Translations under genes and position numbers: made by a program
The notes under the pieces: model-generated
What the model was told of the DNA's origin: nothing
Databases searched by the model: none
The model's input: the letters and a program-made list of their open reading frames with translations, nothing else
NCBI GenBank assembly: GCA_031216445.1
Contig: CM062213.1
Span: forward strand, 13,207,501-13,271,500
Length of the DNA stretch: 64,000 nt
Reading direction: 5' to 3'
Origin: Lateolabrax maculatus
Taxonomy: Eukaryota; Chordata; Actinopteri; Acropomatiformes; Lateolabracidae
Shown here: positions 12,633 through 26,200 of the stretch, piece after piece
How positions within the stretch are numbered: position 1 is the stretch's first letter
Layout: every line of letters begins with the position of its first letter

Positions 12633-13557
12633 ACTGACTGGGGAGTGGTGATGAGCTAGGTTTTATGGTATCATTAACTGATCTGTTGCTTCTGTAAGCA
12701 AACAGGTATGGATACATAAGAGGGGTGGTGAGTGTTTTTTTTTTCTCACACAAATCATAGAAAGACATTTTAATAGTTTACACTTGCTTCCTTGGTATGT
12801 AGTCATTAAGATAGACAGAGGTATTGAGATATCTGCCGCTGAGACTTCAAAAAGGATGTTTGTTTGTGGTAGTGAGCTGTTAAGTGTATGCAATTTACAT
12901 CTACATTTTTATTTCTGTGCCTGTGTTGGAACTGGTTGTGGTGGTCAAGACCATATCTACGAAGCGTATAATTGGATCTTGACATAGTTCTATAAAGAAA
13001 TTGGGAAAGAAGTGCATTTTTTGGATCATTGTCCTAAACCTTAAGGCATTTGGACAGAAGACATTCTTCTCTACTCTTCTCCCTGTACACAAACAGCAGC
13101 ACGTCGTTGCACCAATGTTCCAAGACAAATTCCTTGTATGCGAAAACCTACTTGGCAATAAATCTAACTCTGGTCAAATGACAGTGAAAAGCATCGATCA
13201 GTGAGTCATGACATTGAACTGAAACTGAATATGACTATGTGGTTCCTGGAAAACCCATAATCTGTAGGGTGAGGACACAATAAAAGCAACACCTGCATAA
13301 TATAATTTATTCTAAAACAAATCCCTGCAGTAAATTCTAACTTTCTACCACCTGTTAGCCTACTAAACCCCACTGCATGGAGAGTTTTCCCAGACCAAAA
13401 TCCACAGGGTTTGGATCACAAGTATGAGTAAGGGTTATTATTAAAGATGATGCATTCGTAAAGAGTCATAGGAGTATTTAAAAGATGTCTTTTTTAGCTT
13501 GGGCTTTCTGAAAGCTGTAGCTTACTGTTGTTGTATCTTCTGTAGCAATGATGTGAT

Positions 13558-14069
13558 GATGATGATGAAGAAATCTCCGCTGACACCGACTTAATTGTAT
13601 AAAAAGGTTTATTACAAAAAGTACAGCGTCAAAACAAGCACCATGGATTGCCTGTGAGAAGATCCGAAGCCAATGTGAATCTCCCTCGTTTTCCACCCAA
13701 ACTCCACCTTTTAAAGCCTCATGGTATAGCTAATGTGTGGTAACAAGATAGGCTCAGAGCCAACCTCATAACCATATATGGCTATTTTTACAAAAAGGGA
13801 AGGTGTGAACATATGGTTCATGTTAAAACTGATCTCCTCTCTTTGGAACTTTAGAAAAACAACCCCCAAGGGGCACCCATCTATGAAAGTAGCCAGACCT
13901 TTGACATAGGCTTATCTAAACATTGGATCCACACAAGTATCTAAACATTGGATCCACATGGGAGAGACATCTCTCAGCTCAGACACCTCACTGTAAAATG
14001 TAACCTAAAGAGTGTGCAAAGTGATTAAGTTTACACTGGGTTTTTTTGTTGGTTTGTCATATATGTACA
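13558..14069 (-). mobile_element. candidate solo LTR of an LTR retroelement
   Basis: Read on the - strand, about 510 bases run from TGTACA (14064-14069) to a ...TTCA end near 13558. Inside are a TATA-like GCTTTAAAAGG (about 13710-13720), an AATAAA (13608-13613) about 100 bases later, then a short U5-like tail. Two copies of TATCTAAACATTGGATCCACA-type sequence (20-21 bases, 13913-13933 and 13938-13958, period 25) sit in the U3-like part. No gag or pol sequence is adjacent, so it would be a solo LTR. Boundaries and target-site duplication could not be fixed; the element type is inferred. Confidence 0.4.
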
Positions 14070-16130
14070 GCAGGTAAGTATGTGATAGTGCAGCTTATAT
14101 GATGTAGGAGTACATAATTAGAAATGCATGATGATGTGTAAAACATAACTGCTGTCAACTTACTGTAGGAGTAGAGTGATTGGGTTTGTTGACATTTGGT
14201 GTAGGGGGAACTGGGAGTTTCCTGGCAAATGAGTTGAGCAGCGTTGAAATGATTAATACTTAAAATTGACAAAAACTGAATGGAACTATTTTGAAAATTA
14301 AATGAATAATTTAAGTAAACTTTAAAGCAGAAATGCCATGTTTTGTACAAAGCAATTATTATTATAACTATTTAGCATTCTCTGACATTATATACACCAC
14401 ACTATTCATTTATTAATTATAGAAGAAGAGTACAACCAGTAGCAATCCTAATATAACATTCATACATAAACAAACAGCAAATTAAAAAAATCTAAGTAAA
14501 TGAGACCAATCCAAGACAGCTGTCCAGGGGAAAATAAGGCTGAACAGGGCTACGGCAACACAAGGATGTACAAACTGTGTTGAACAACCAATGCAAAGCA
14601 GAGACAACAAAGCACCCTAAACAGTCCAAAAACCATGAGTCCAAGACAATTTCTGACAGTACAGCCTGATATTTGCTGTGTTCCACCTTAGATTATAGCA
14701 CGTAGCATGTATTGTAAGACCAAATCATGTGTTTTGGTAATGTTTAAGCGACATACCCCTGCTGAATTCCCACCCTTCAAAACTTCATCACACGTGGCTG
14801 TACTATTACAATTATCATAGACATTTACCCCTCTCTCTGTCACTCACACCCACTCACAACCACATGATGACATGTTTGAAACCTCCTTCAGGATGTGACA
14901 CAACCATAGATGTACTTTCACGGACAGTAGTCAGTGTGACTCTACTACCCACTCTGTGGCCGTTGTGGTGAGGCTGGGTGGGAGACATATGCTTGTCACT
15001 TGTTGCAACTGAGCATTCAACACAATATGACATTTGAGGGCACTGAATACAGATGTACAGAAGAGCATCGCCCAACACTAAAGAACAGTCTCTGCTTTGA
15101 AATCTGGCAACCACAGAACCGACGGAGCTTAATGGAAAATACAGTTCAGTACAGATATGTTTATAAGTATTCCCCCCTTTTGGGAGTTCTCGTGTTTTGT
15201 TGTCTTAAAGGGGAACTCCACTGATCTCATACATTAAAAAGAGAAAAACGCATGGAATAAAACAAAATAATTCTGTTGCATCAACTGTTATCATTTTAAT
15301 TAGCTGTCCATCGTGGGACTGACAATGTTACAGGAGTGTAATTCTAAATTGATGGAGTACTCTATTAAAACATAGAATCAAAGTAAATTGAATGTGTCTT
15401 TTTTGACAATGACCAACAGAAAAAGACCCTTTAATGTCAACATCTCTACAATGAGATCAAAATTAATTACAAATATAAATATTACTTCTTTAGGTTAATG
15501 AATGTGATGTTTTCACTTAGCTGTGACAATTTGATCTGGAAGGATTTGCTGTCTGGAGGACAAACACAATTGTTACCTTAAGTGACTATAACAAAAAATA
15601 TAACCAGGCTCTATAAGTTAGAATCACCTTTACAGAATGAATAGCACATACAAAAAGAGAATAGTACTTGCAACCTGTTACAAATACATACAGGAGATGG
15701 TTGAAAACCTAAAGATATATACTGTACATGTACAAAGGACATCCTTTGTTATCTATTGTCAGATGGTGGCATTTATTCTTGTCAATGAGAAAAGTTGCTG
15801 TAATTTACAAGGCAGCTATTTCTACAAAACCTTATAGTAACATTTTGGTACTCATGTCGCATACTGTATTTCTTTGAAACCACACACCAACTTCCTGGAT
15901 CACTGACATTTACTGAAAGTATCTGCAGGTGCTCTTTCCAGTGTATGTGCATACTCTCTGTAAAAAAAAAAAAAAAAAAAAGCTCCTACTCAGGTAGTTA
16001 GTTTAGTTGTACACAATGTTTTTTTTAAATTCTTTATTCACACACTCTCAGTGCAATTTGAAAACAGAGAACAAATATCAGGGTCAAAACGTATGACAAA
16101 AAAACTTGCATTACAATTTGAGTCTGATAA

Positions 16131-16660
16131 CAATGGAAAGTAACATTTACTCCACTACATTTTGGAAGGAACTATTATAGCCTGCTTTTTACTCCACTAC
16201 ATTTATTTGACAGATGTACAGTAGTTATTTGTTACTTTTCAGAGTAAGATTTAACACCAAAAATATATGATGAATTTAAAAATAATAAAATACAACACAT
16301 TATGATCAGTGGTTTCCACCCTTCTTGTTTGGTGACCTCTTCCATGAAAGCAGTGTCTGGTTGGAGCTCCTTTCACGTTTCAGGTGTCTATGAGTGGTTA
16401 GCAGTTCCAACAAAAAGGGCATTCCCCTTCTAAACTTCTCAGATTTCATTTAAATGACTGTTCAAATTATCTAACATTTCACAATAACAAAGAGGAAAGT
16501 CCAAAACATTTTTCTGCAGAATGAGTACATTTTACTGCTCATACTTCTCAACTTTTACTTTAGTAAAATGGTAAATACAGAACTTGTAATGGAGTATTTT
16601 TACATTGTTGTATTAGTACTTTTACTTACATAAAGGATCTGAATACTTCAGCTGCCACTG
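16131..16660 (+). mobile_element. fish hAT-like non-autonomous element with nested insertion
   Basis: It contains the phrases typical of this widespread fish family: 'tttactccactacatttatt', 'taatggagtatttttacatt', 'tacttttacttacataaagg' and 'atctgaatacttc', ending CCACTG at 16660. The left end is degraded (AATGGAAAGTAAC in place of the usual CAGTGGTGGAAAG). Bases about 16304-16500 break the consensus and match another common fish repeat opening 'cagtggtttccaccc', so it looks like one repeat inside another. A second copy of the outer family lies at 59985-60525 in the opposite orientation. Confidence 0.6.
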
Positions 16661-17765
16661 TTCTTAAACAAGAAATGTCAGTAAATTTCTTTTCCCTGAA
16701 GTATTCCAACAGAGGGCGCTGTCTCTGAGATTTGGAACCACAGTGCAGCTCAAGTAGATCCTACTAGTCACAAAGAGCCAGTCGGGTCAAACAAATCCAC
16801 CTGTAATTTGAAGGCTTGTGTAGCAAAGCATAAATTAATGAAAATAGGGCACGCTTTCATTACTCTGACTGTACTGATCTGGGGATCTGGTCTCAGTGAG
16901 GTATAAGCAACATGAAAGTCCTCACATTTCAACATCAATCTTTCCAGCGGCTGAAATGAAAACATGATCTATCAATGGGAAAAAGAAAACCTTTAACTCC
17001 ACGAGGGGAGCTCCCCCAAGCCCACATACCACTGAAAGCATGTTTTTTACCATCACTGTTCTCAACAGACCTGCTATCAGTGGAACAGAACTGCATAAGC
17101 AAAACATGACAAAAATAGAGACAGAAAAACTGCATGAAGAAAGCAAAATGTTTTTTTAAGGCTCTCCAGCAGTTCATAATAGTTAGGATCAGTAGTATTG
17201 ATTTCTACTACACCACAATATATGTTACTACAATATCACTATTATATTTCTCAGAAACTTGTCACTTTCCCTATTAGCAGCAAAAAATATGTATATATAT
17301 GCATTTTTATCAAGAGTACCAAACATTGTTTAAAAATACTAAAAGCATTTAGTAGCATGAGCTCTGAGGTCATATTACAAAAACGCATATCAAAATGCAT
17401 ATCATATTTTCATCAAAATTAGGCATAACAGCTTAAGTAGTATAAGCTATGTTTTACTACTTAACTTTAAATTGATTTGCAGTTAAATGGCAAAAAATGA
17501 GGTATGATATGTACAAATCTTTATATAATTCACCCAATATTCTATTACAGCATTACAGACAAAAGTCAAATATTGACCACACTGAAGATTGTGAATACAC
17601 CTGCTATAATACAGATACACTAAATAGTTTTTCTGATGTTTTTTCTAATGTAAAACCAACAGTGTAAGGAAAATACGGTACAAGTGATCAGCTTGAAAAT
17701 AGTCATATGATGATTACCTGATCTCAAAATTCACAGTATTAGTTTACATATTTGAACTTTTCACC

Positions 17766-19650
17766 TCAGGGCTCCCCTGAATTCAGTTTGAGAGAGGCCA
17801 AACTGCAATCGCCGCTTTCCTCAACTGGCCTCCGACACAATGAGTCATTTGCTGAAAACAAACAATAAAGCATAATTAATTTGACACATTTGATACACAT
17901 GCACAAGCGGGGCGGGAAGGAGCACGGGTGGGCAATTTCATGTGAACCATTCAAAAAGAACAAAAATATATACAACAATGAAAAACATTCATGTGCATAA
18001 TAGTCCTGCATCTAAACCCCATAACGCAATGTGTCATTTTTAAACTTCTGCTTCATATTTACACAGACATGAGAGTGGTATCAATCTTCTAAAAAAAAAA
18101 AAAAAAAGGAATACTGAGTTTATCTCCCAAAATGTTGTACTGTTCCTTAGTGTGCAGAATCATGTTACTTTTAATACTGCAACATACGTTTTATTAGTGG
18201 TTTTCTCGGCATGCAAGTTGTCGTGTACAGCTTGCAGGTCACAGCGGTCAGTACGAGAAGTCCAACAATTCCAAATATGAGGAGGGCCATACCTGAACAA
18301 GACAAGTAAGCTACAGGTTATTCAGTTTTACTTTTTTAATTTGCGGTTGTGTCATCAAAAGATAGCAGCAAATGTTTTACCAATGTGGTTGCCTGTGTTC
18401 GGAGGGTGGAGAGACACTATATCCTTTGGGTTGACTGTGTGTCCTGGGGAAGATGTGGTGGTAGTGTGCGCCTTCTGAGTCTGGGTCCCCTCATGTTGAG
18501 GGTGGGATGTTAAACGTGCGATCAAAGAAACAACTGTGTTTGATGCGGGGGTTGTAGTGACGTCAGGGTTACAGATGACATCGGAGGTCGTGGTTCCAGT
18601 AATATTCACTCCTGCTGATTTACATCTAGAATAAGGATACAAGATACAGCCATTAAGAGGTAGGCCTAACTACTATAGACATCACATTTTGTATACAATG
18701 CAGTGTACATACTCTTTCCATTGTTGACAGGGCGAGTTTATACTTATGCTGAAATATCCATGTTCACATTTCGAACATTCTGGCAAGGAAAAAGAATTAA
18801 TCATTAAAAAGGCGATTTGACATTTTTGACATATTGCATGCTCTGTTGTGTGATCCATCTCTGTACCTCTGCCTTTTAGTCCAAATCCGACGTTACAGAT
18901 GCAAGTGGAAGAGTCATTGTCTTTGGGAACAAATTCTCCACGGCACTGACATTTTCTGTCTGTCTCTTTCGTGCACTCCTTTTCAACAGAACTCCCCGAT
19001 TCTACAACCAAAAACATCATTAAAAACAGGTTGAGACTCGAAAACCAGCATTTGGAAACTGACGTTTAGACAGAAAAAAAAAAATAGCTTTTGTCTTCAG
19101 CACAGACAAAGTGAACAACATTTTTTTATTAATCAATTTTAAGCAAAGTTTTGCCTCTATTAACGGTTCTGTAGCAATTATGTGGTTCGAGTGTGTGAAA
19201 TAACATCTAAGTTTATCAGCTACTGCTCACAGTACTGTTAATGTCAAATACATCGTACCAAAGCTTCAACACTTACTTTCATCACACCTTGTACATATTT
19301 TGCACTTTTGGGAATCATTCTCTTCAGGCTGAAAATATCCAACAGGGCAGCTTTCACAACCGGATCTGTCACGAGTTACTTTTTGACCTTGATTTATTTC
19401 ACAGTGTCAACAGAAACATTGCATTTTCATCACAGTAACATACTTAGAGCACATGAAGAATATGAGAAAGTTGTAAAGCCAAAAACTGTGTATCAAAAAA
19501 AACTTGTTTATTCCACAAAATTACACAGAATGAGGAGGAACATTACTGTGTAGTACGAGAAAGTCATACTTTACCTTTTGGGCAAGCCTCCAAATTAATG
19601 ATTAAATTATAAAAATTCAAAGTGAAGAACAGCAGTTTGAGCAGAAACAT
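17766..19650 (-). CDS. TNF receptor superfamily member, OX40/TNFRSF4-like (7 exons)
   Basis: Type I receptor of 274 residues. Exons: 19575-19650, 19277-19387, 18867-19001, 18713-18779, 18381-18625, 18188-18292, 17766-17851; 825 bases, all phases consistent. The hydrophobic start MFLLKLLFFTLNFY is a signal peptide. Cysteine-rich repeats include CESCPVGYF, CKICTRCDE, SGSSVEKECT...CQCRGEF, and CSKCEHGYF...CQQWKECKSAG...VIC. A Thr/Ser/Pro-rich stalk (about residues 150-205) looks O-glycosylated. One membrane span (about 214-234) precedes a short tail of about 40 residues with RRPVEES...SLASLKL. In mammalian OX40 a PIQEE TRAF-binding motif lies near the C-terminus followed by a Ser/Leu/Lys end, so the tail and the SGS...CxCR repeat suggest TNFRSF4. 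TNFRSF9 is the alternative. It is about 5.6 kb from a related receptor on the same strand, consistent with an old tandem pair. Confidence 0.8.
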
Positions 19651-22600
19651 GTTCAATGGTTCAGTGTCTACAACTGCCAATGAGCGTTTCCTGTGTGAAA
19701 AACACCACAGAGCATGAGACAGAAGAAATACATCAGATTGGAAATTGCCACTTATATATATGACTGACATCCAAAACCCACGTGTTTCATGACTGTAGAC
19801 TGTTTATGACTCATATTTCACTCATTCACTTAACCATACCCTCTTTATTTCTTTCTGAAAACACAAACAAGGTTTGGAGTTAAACCACTAAAAAGTTAAA
19901 AGCCCAAACTCTCATAATGTATTATGATGTCTTACTTGTAACAATTGCAATGAGAATAAAAAGCACAAATACAAGTAAAATAATAAGGATGACAATAAGT
20001 TACAGTTTGTAACTTGGCACTGGGGATTTTTTAATCACCAGAAAACTCAAATCAGTTTTTACAACCTTTACAACCAACCTTGTATTGTTTGTATCCAAGG
20101 CAAGGGATGGACTAGTATTTTTATTATTCTTATTTGCCATGTTGTGATTTGTTTAAAACAGTCCTTTCTGTTACATGTTACAAGAAATTAAAATAAAAAA
20201 CTTATGTGACAAACAAAACAGCATGAGCTTGTGTCACAGACTTTCACAAAGAAAACCTCTCGTTGTTGGATTGTGGCTTTTCTAAAATATCCTTCTACTT
20301 TTCCACTATGATGAGAAAGGATAATTGCTACTTTCTAACAGGCACTGGTTAAAGACAATAATTAATTATTCGGTCATCCAGTTGTTCAAGCAGCCTTTAC
20401 ATTTCTGATTCAACTTTTAACTAAAATATATATTTTGATGATGGTACTTAAGCGTTAATTTGAATTATATTAAATAAATCACATCTATATTATATGTGTG
20501 TATATATATATTAAGATGCGCTTTATTCATTACAGCAACAGCAATCAAAATTGATAAAAGTGATCATCATTTTCCATCTGTGCAGCAGTCTGCTCCATAA
20601 TAAAGGTTTTAAGGAAACAGAATCTTATCTATAATGAAATACAGATTTAGAGCTATTTTTGGCATGTTTGTTAACCTTTGTCTGGGCTTTTTTTTATTCT
20701 TTCAGGACTAATATGAACACAGGTATGGTTTCGGAAAAACTATGCAGCTTTATATTGTTTTGCCAGTAAGAACATGACATGGCACATTTGCATAATGGAC
20801 TCAAAGCAAATGGAAACAACTGCATCTTGCAAGATAAAACCACACAAACACTACACCCGCTGCTTTTTCTTGAAAATGGATGTTGAAAACACACCTCCGC
20901 TCAACTTTTAGCTTGCTATCATTCAATGAAACTAAATACATTAACATAAACCAATTTAGCAAGCAGTCATCACTACACTGAAATTAAGTTAAATGAATGG
21001 CCAAAGCTCAAAGCGATTTATATATATATAGATATATATATGTATGTATGTATGTATATACGTTTGTGTGTGTGTGTAACATTTTTATCAGTAGAGAAAC
21101 TCACTGTTTTTTTCCTCCTGTCATCACAGAAAATTTTTATCAGGCCACTGTTTATCTGGTTTCTAACTGCAGGAGACTATGTTTTTATGTTAGAGCTCCC
21201 GAGACAAAGCTTCAAAAGCATGATGTGACCTCTGGATATTGCAGATTAATGCAATATCATTTCATTGCTTTTGGGCTCAAAATGTGTTCTCAAAATCTTT
21301 GTGCTACTCGGTAGTGTTGAAAGTTGGGTGCAGGGGCAGAGATGTCCGTGCTTATTAGAATAAGTATTTGCACCTTTTGCTGCAAAGTGGCTGCTGAGAT
21401 TTTTGTACGGTCTCTTTTTTTAACTGCGTATTTCTGAAATTTGTACGAACGTTGGTGGTCATGTAAGATCACCCTGAAGACACAACACTATTGGTCAGTT
21501 ACACCACTCTGAAAACGCATGGTGCTGGTGTCCCAGTGGACACATGCATTCACAGGATGGACATCGACTCAGGTTGTGTGGTGTTTGTCACAAAATTATT
21601 GCACCTTTTCTTTAATGTGTCACTGGCTGACAATATTTAGAAATGATCCAACCTCTACCCACTTCACAAAAGCTCTTGAGTTTTCAGTTTTTTTTGCACC
21701 AGATTTCAAGTTGATTACAGTTGATTAAAGCCTCTGCACACAGGATGTGACAAGATTTTATGTTTCTTGCAGCAGCAGCTGCAACATTTCCATGGAATAA
21801 GTAAAAGAAACCATGTGGTTAGTACCGCTTTGCAGTTTATGTGGGTGAGTAGGCTACAGAAAGTTAAGTTCAAATCAAAAAATCCAAGGAGACAGGCGGC
21901 ACAGTAAAGGCAACTGCGTTTTATAAAAGACGGTTTAATGCAAAAATCCTTACCTTACCTTCCATGACCAAAGAGTGTGTGTTTTTTTTTGTGTTTACTA
22001 AGCAAAGTAGACCACCCTACAGATAATGGATGAATGTGCTTCTCCCATATTCCCTCAGGTTGACACTGAACTCACTTACCTGAAATATGACACAATCAAC
22101 CTGTGGATTTTGAATGAACAATTACAGAATTGACAACCGCTGTCCATGGCTTAGGCTACTTTACACCTGTCTGAGCCAACCTTTTTCATATTATATAGCC
22201 TTACAGTAGCCTAAATAAATACAGTGTGTAACTCCAGACCTATTTCATATTAATGGTCGTTTGAACGTGTGTAATTTTCAGAGGATCCAGTAGATGGTGG
22301 TAGTAAGTGGCTTGTAGTGTTTTTAAAATTAGAAGAAGAAACTCCTCACGACTGCAAATTCTGTAATGCGACATGTCGAAAAACAAGCTGGATGAAATGC
22401 GGCACCACTGAGCAATACTTCATGTTGTTTAGTTGTTGATGAAAGAGAAACTGATCAGGCTTTTTTTTTTTTTTTTTTTAAACCCAGTACATGCAAAGCA
22501 GTCACTGTCTTTCGGTGTAGCATCAGTTTCCCCTCTGACGCCTTTTTGTACTGAAATACGTGTTTGAACTGGTAAAAATCCAAACAATAATTCGTGTTTT

Positions 22601-22765
22601 TTTTTTTGTTTTGCCGCTGTGAAACAGGGAACTACACACCAACCGCATTCTGTTACAGCGGGTTTGTCTGGTGCCCCCCCCCCCCCTCCACCACCACCAC
22701 CACCAGGTCCACCACCCCCCCACCCCACCCCCCCCTTCCAAAAAAAAAAAAGAAAGAAAGAAGCG
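19651..22765. other. intergenic region between the second TNFR gene and ddi2
   Basis: No coding signal over 3.1 kb. AT-rich, with TA/TG simple repeats at 20494-20512 and 21018-21075. The right end carries T and A homopolymers and a C/CCA-rich tract (22675-22740) directly before the ddi2 start, likely the ddi2 5' UTR or proximal promoter. Confidence 0.6.
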
Positions 22766-23260
22766 ATGCTGGTCACCGTTTTCTGCGCGCCGAGGGATCG
22801 CCCAGAGACCACCTTCGCCCTCGACGTGTCCCCGGAGCTGGAGCTGAGGGACTTCGTAGCACTCTGCGAGCTGGAGTCCGGGATCCCGGCGGGAGAGATC
22901 CAGGTGAGCGCCGGGCCGGAGCTAACCGGGGCTAGCCGCTAGTTAGCGCACCCGCTAGCGTGAGTCGGGCTTTCGCCGCCGCGGCGGACGGGCTGTTGCG
23001 AAACTCTGGGCAGCGGGCACGTCCACCGGCTCGGTGTGCCCGCGGCGGACGGCTGCCGGCGGTCAAAAAGCACCCGTCTTCGCCTGTCGGTGGCCTCGGC
23101 CCGACCGACAGCGGAGCTAACGCCGCTAACCGTTAGTCGGCGGCTCGGGGACGGTCGTTTGGCACGGACGGTTACCTGAAGTCAACCGTCCGTTAACGTT
23201 AACGGCTTTTCAACGTTAACGGCTTTTTAATGTTAACGGTAACTCAACGTTAGAAAGGGA
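22766..23260 (+). promoter_or_regulatory. CpG-rich ddi2 5' region with AACGTTAACGG repeats
   Basis: Exon 1 and the start of intron 1 are CpG-dense, like a CpG-island promoter edge. At 23190-23253 a roughly 17-base unit, AACGTTAACGGCTTTT, recurs twice and in degraded form a third time. It creates several TAACGG (MYB-type YAACNG) sites and GTTAAC palindromes. No function is proven. Confidence 0.4.
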
Positions 23261-26200
23261 GGACGTTTTCTTGACAGAGATTTACAATGATGGGCAAAAA
23301 CCAAACACATGTCAAGCCACCCAAAGTATTTGCCCACTGTTTGAACACCGGTGGGTCGATAGCATCGTTGTAACGTTAAGGAGTGAATTTATTTTTTTTA
23401 AAGTTCATTGGAGAAGTGGAGATTTCACATTTCTAGTCCAAAATACAAGTTACGCAGTAACACGTTTAACGTGGCCATGCAATAATCGCTGGCCCTGCGA
23501 AGCCTCTAATCATGGTTTCACTGGGGCTGTGTCAGGTTTACATTCAACTCCACTTTAGGTTTTAGAGCAGTAGTTTATTTTTAATCGGAGCTAAATAACA
23601 CATAACTGAAACGATCAGTCGGTCGGCAACTATTTAGATAATTAGTTAATCGCTGAAGTCATTTTTCAAGCAAAAATGCACAACGTTTTTATAATTTAAC
23701 CGTCGAAATGTTAAGGGCTTGCTGCTTTTTTGAACATGTTGTCACATGTACAGACTATACATGTAATCCGTTAACACTGCCCTTGAAGACAGGCTTCCGA
23801 AATAAATCACCTAATTTTCATTACTAATGCAGTTTGATCTGTTGTGAAACATGTTAGTGGGGATGCCGGAAACCGAAAGTGATGGTGGTAAATGAACCTG
23901 ATCCGGGTTAGAAGGCAGTCAAGTAGACCACTGATTTGGTTAGCCAGTGAAACTATACTGAACAGTAGAGTTTGCAAAAGCATGCTTCGTAACCCTATCC
24001 CAGTCATGTGGATTCTGTAATATGATATCCACATCACATACAAAGGAAGCAAGAATCTGTAAATCTTCTGTATGAAAATAAAATTGAGTTCTGTATTTTT
24101 CCATAAACAGATCACATATGTAGAACAGCCCTTAAAAGACCCCACTCGTGCCTTGGGGACCTACGGTGTTAAGGATGGAGATGTGGTTGTTCTCAGGCAA
24201 GCTGACAGAAGGCCACCACCAACTCAGCCAGCCTTCCCGGGTAAGGCGCATCTTTTGTTAAAATGATATGAAAGCTACTGATTTAAGTCTGTTGCCAAGT
24301 ACCAGTTAAGATGCCAGTAACTGTACAATAAGGTCCCATGAAATTGCTCCGATGTGTTTCCACAAGAACAAAGGATGATGGGTCGAGACTTGACTTTGAG
24401 ACAGAACTGTCGGTTTGGTGTGTTGTTTCACATCCAAATACATTCATCCGGGTCATTCCGTGTCAGATCAGACAGAGTGCAGGAAAGTGGTTGCCGCACC
24501 GTCTCAGATTTTGTTCAAAGTCTGTCTATATAATGTCTGGGTCCCAAAAACAAGACCTGTAAAATATTTTTGTTGAATTCCAATGATTTATATTTCTTGG
24601 GCCCTTGATATATATTTTTACAGTCTCAAAAAAGCTTTATCTGGGAAGCCATGTCTGGGCATCAATATCTTGATGGCCCTAGATTTAAAAAGAAAAAGTA
24701 AAATTCATAAACGAGAGGGTTGAGGGTATTAGATGTCTACTAATGGAAATGAAGATATTAAGAATAAAACAAGGCTATGATTCCTACTAGCTACACCACA
24801 TACCACTGTGGTCCTATGACAATGACCACAATATACTACCACACCTTGTTTTAGACCTCAACTATTTGCACAAAATGAATAAAACATTGTATTTGCAGAA
24901 CAACTAATGAGTGATACCATATTGGAGCAAAAATGTGGGTTTGCAGTACCCTCAACATCTTTTATTTTGTGCTTTTTTTTCCAAACATGGGGCCTTACAG
25001 AAAACTTGTTTGTCTTCCATCCAGTTTGGTGAGGTTACTCCTATGAAAACTAAAGGATTTGAACAGAAATATTTAACAGGCCTTGGTTTTTAGTGACCCA
25101 TTCATTAATAGACGAGGTTTAAACAAAAACTGAGACAGTGCTGCAACAGCCTCATCTGATTTGACACAGAATGACCCGTCCAACCTGTATTACTGCTGCT
25201 ACTTCTAGTAAGCGAGGTAAACCAGCAAGATGTGTTGTTTTTTTGTTTTTTTTTTATCATGGGAGGGGTTGGCTGGTTGCTACAAAATGAAGAAAGTATG
25301 AGGAAAAAAAGTCCAGGTTACAGGAAGAGATAAGTGTAGTTTTGTTTTTAAAAAAGCAGAGTTATACTTCTAGAGACAGAAGGCAACAAAATTGAAAAGA
25401 CACAAAAGGTTAATGTATCATCTATCTCGTGACCAGAGTTTTTGTACATTCAAAATACTAACCTCTCACCGTTCTATCCTTTGTGCTCCTTAGGTCTGCC
25501 CCACATTGACTTTCGTTCCATCACAGTCCCGGGCACCTCTTCTTCAACCAGTCAACGGGGTGCCATAAGGCCGCAGCAACAGGCTCCGCAGCCGCAACCG
25601 CAGCCGCAGCAGCAGCCGGCGGCGCCACCACCAGAGCAGCCGCAGCAGTCTCAGCAGCCGCAGACGTCACAGCAGCGCGCCCCACAACCCTCCTCGCCAA
25701 TGGCCTTTCGCGGCTCCTCTCCTCAGGGGCTGGATGACCCTGCCTTACTCCAGCAGATGCTATTATCTAATCCACATGAGCTTTCCCTCCTCAAGGAGCG
25801 AAACCCGCCACTTGCCGAGGCCCTGCTGAGCGGAGACTTGGGTAAAAAAAAAAACGTGCCACGATTTGTGTTTATGGTCTTTTACCTTTAATCAGATATG
25901 AATCAGTCATGTTAGTTTAACTGTCTATTTGTCCTCAGAGCGCTTCACCAAAGTGCTGCTGGAGCAACAGCAGGATCGAGCCAAGAGAGAGCAAGAGAGG
26001 ATCAGACTTCTGACTGCTGATCCTTTTGATTTGGAAGCCCAAGCAAAGATTGAGGAGGACATCAGGTATGGTGTAGATACCATAGATTTAGTTGACCACT
26101 TGTGTGACGACTCAGTTTTACTTGCCTAATCAGATATTATGGTGTAATAATTTGTAATATAATTATATTTTTTTTAGAAAGTCAAGTTTCTTACCCTTGG

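Larger units (their letters stand above)
12125..17765. other. intergenic region between the two TNFR genes
   Basis: About 5.6 kb with no convincing host exon. It holds a G22 run at 12412-12433, a LINE reverse-transcriptase remnant (about 12570-12632), a candidate solo LTR (about 13558-14069), an A run at 15962-15980 and a fish hAT-like element (16131-16660) with a nested insertion. The 3' UTR of the second receptor gene probably occupies the right end. Short frames at 14492-14686 and 16935-17177 have no recognisable features. Confidence 0.6.

Noticed and set aside
22594..22942. Upstream extension of ddi2 into a Pro-rich N-terminus
   Set aside because: The Pro run comes from the C/CCA tract; the DDI2 N-terminus MLVTVFC at 22766 matches the family, so the later ATG is used.
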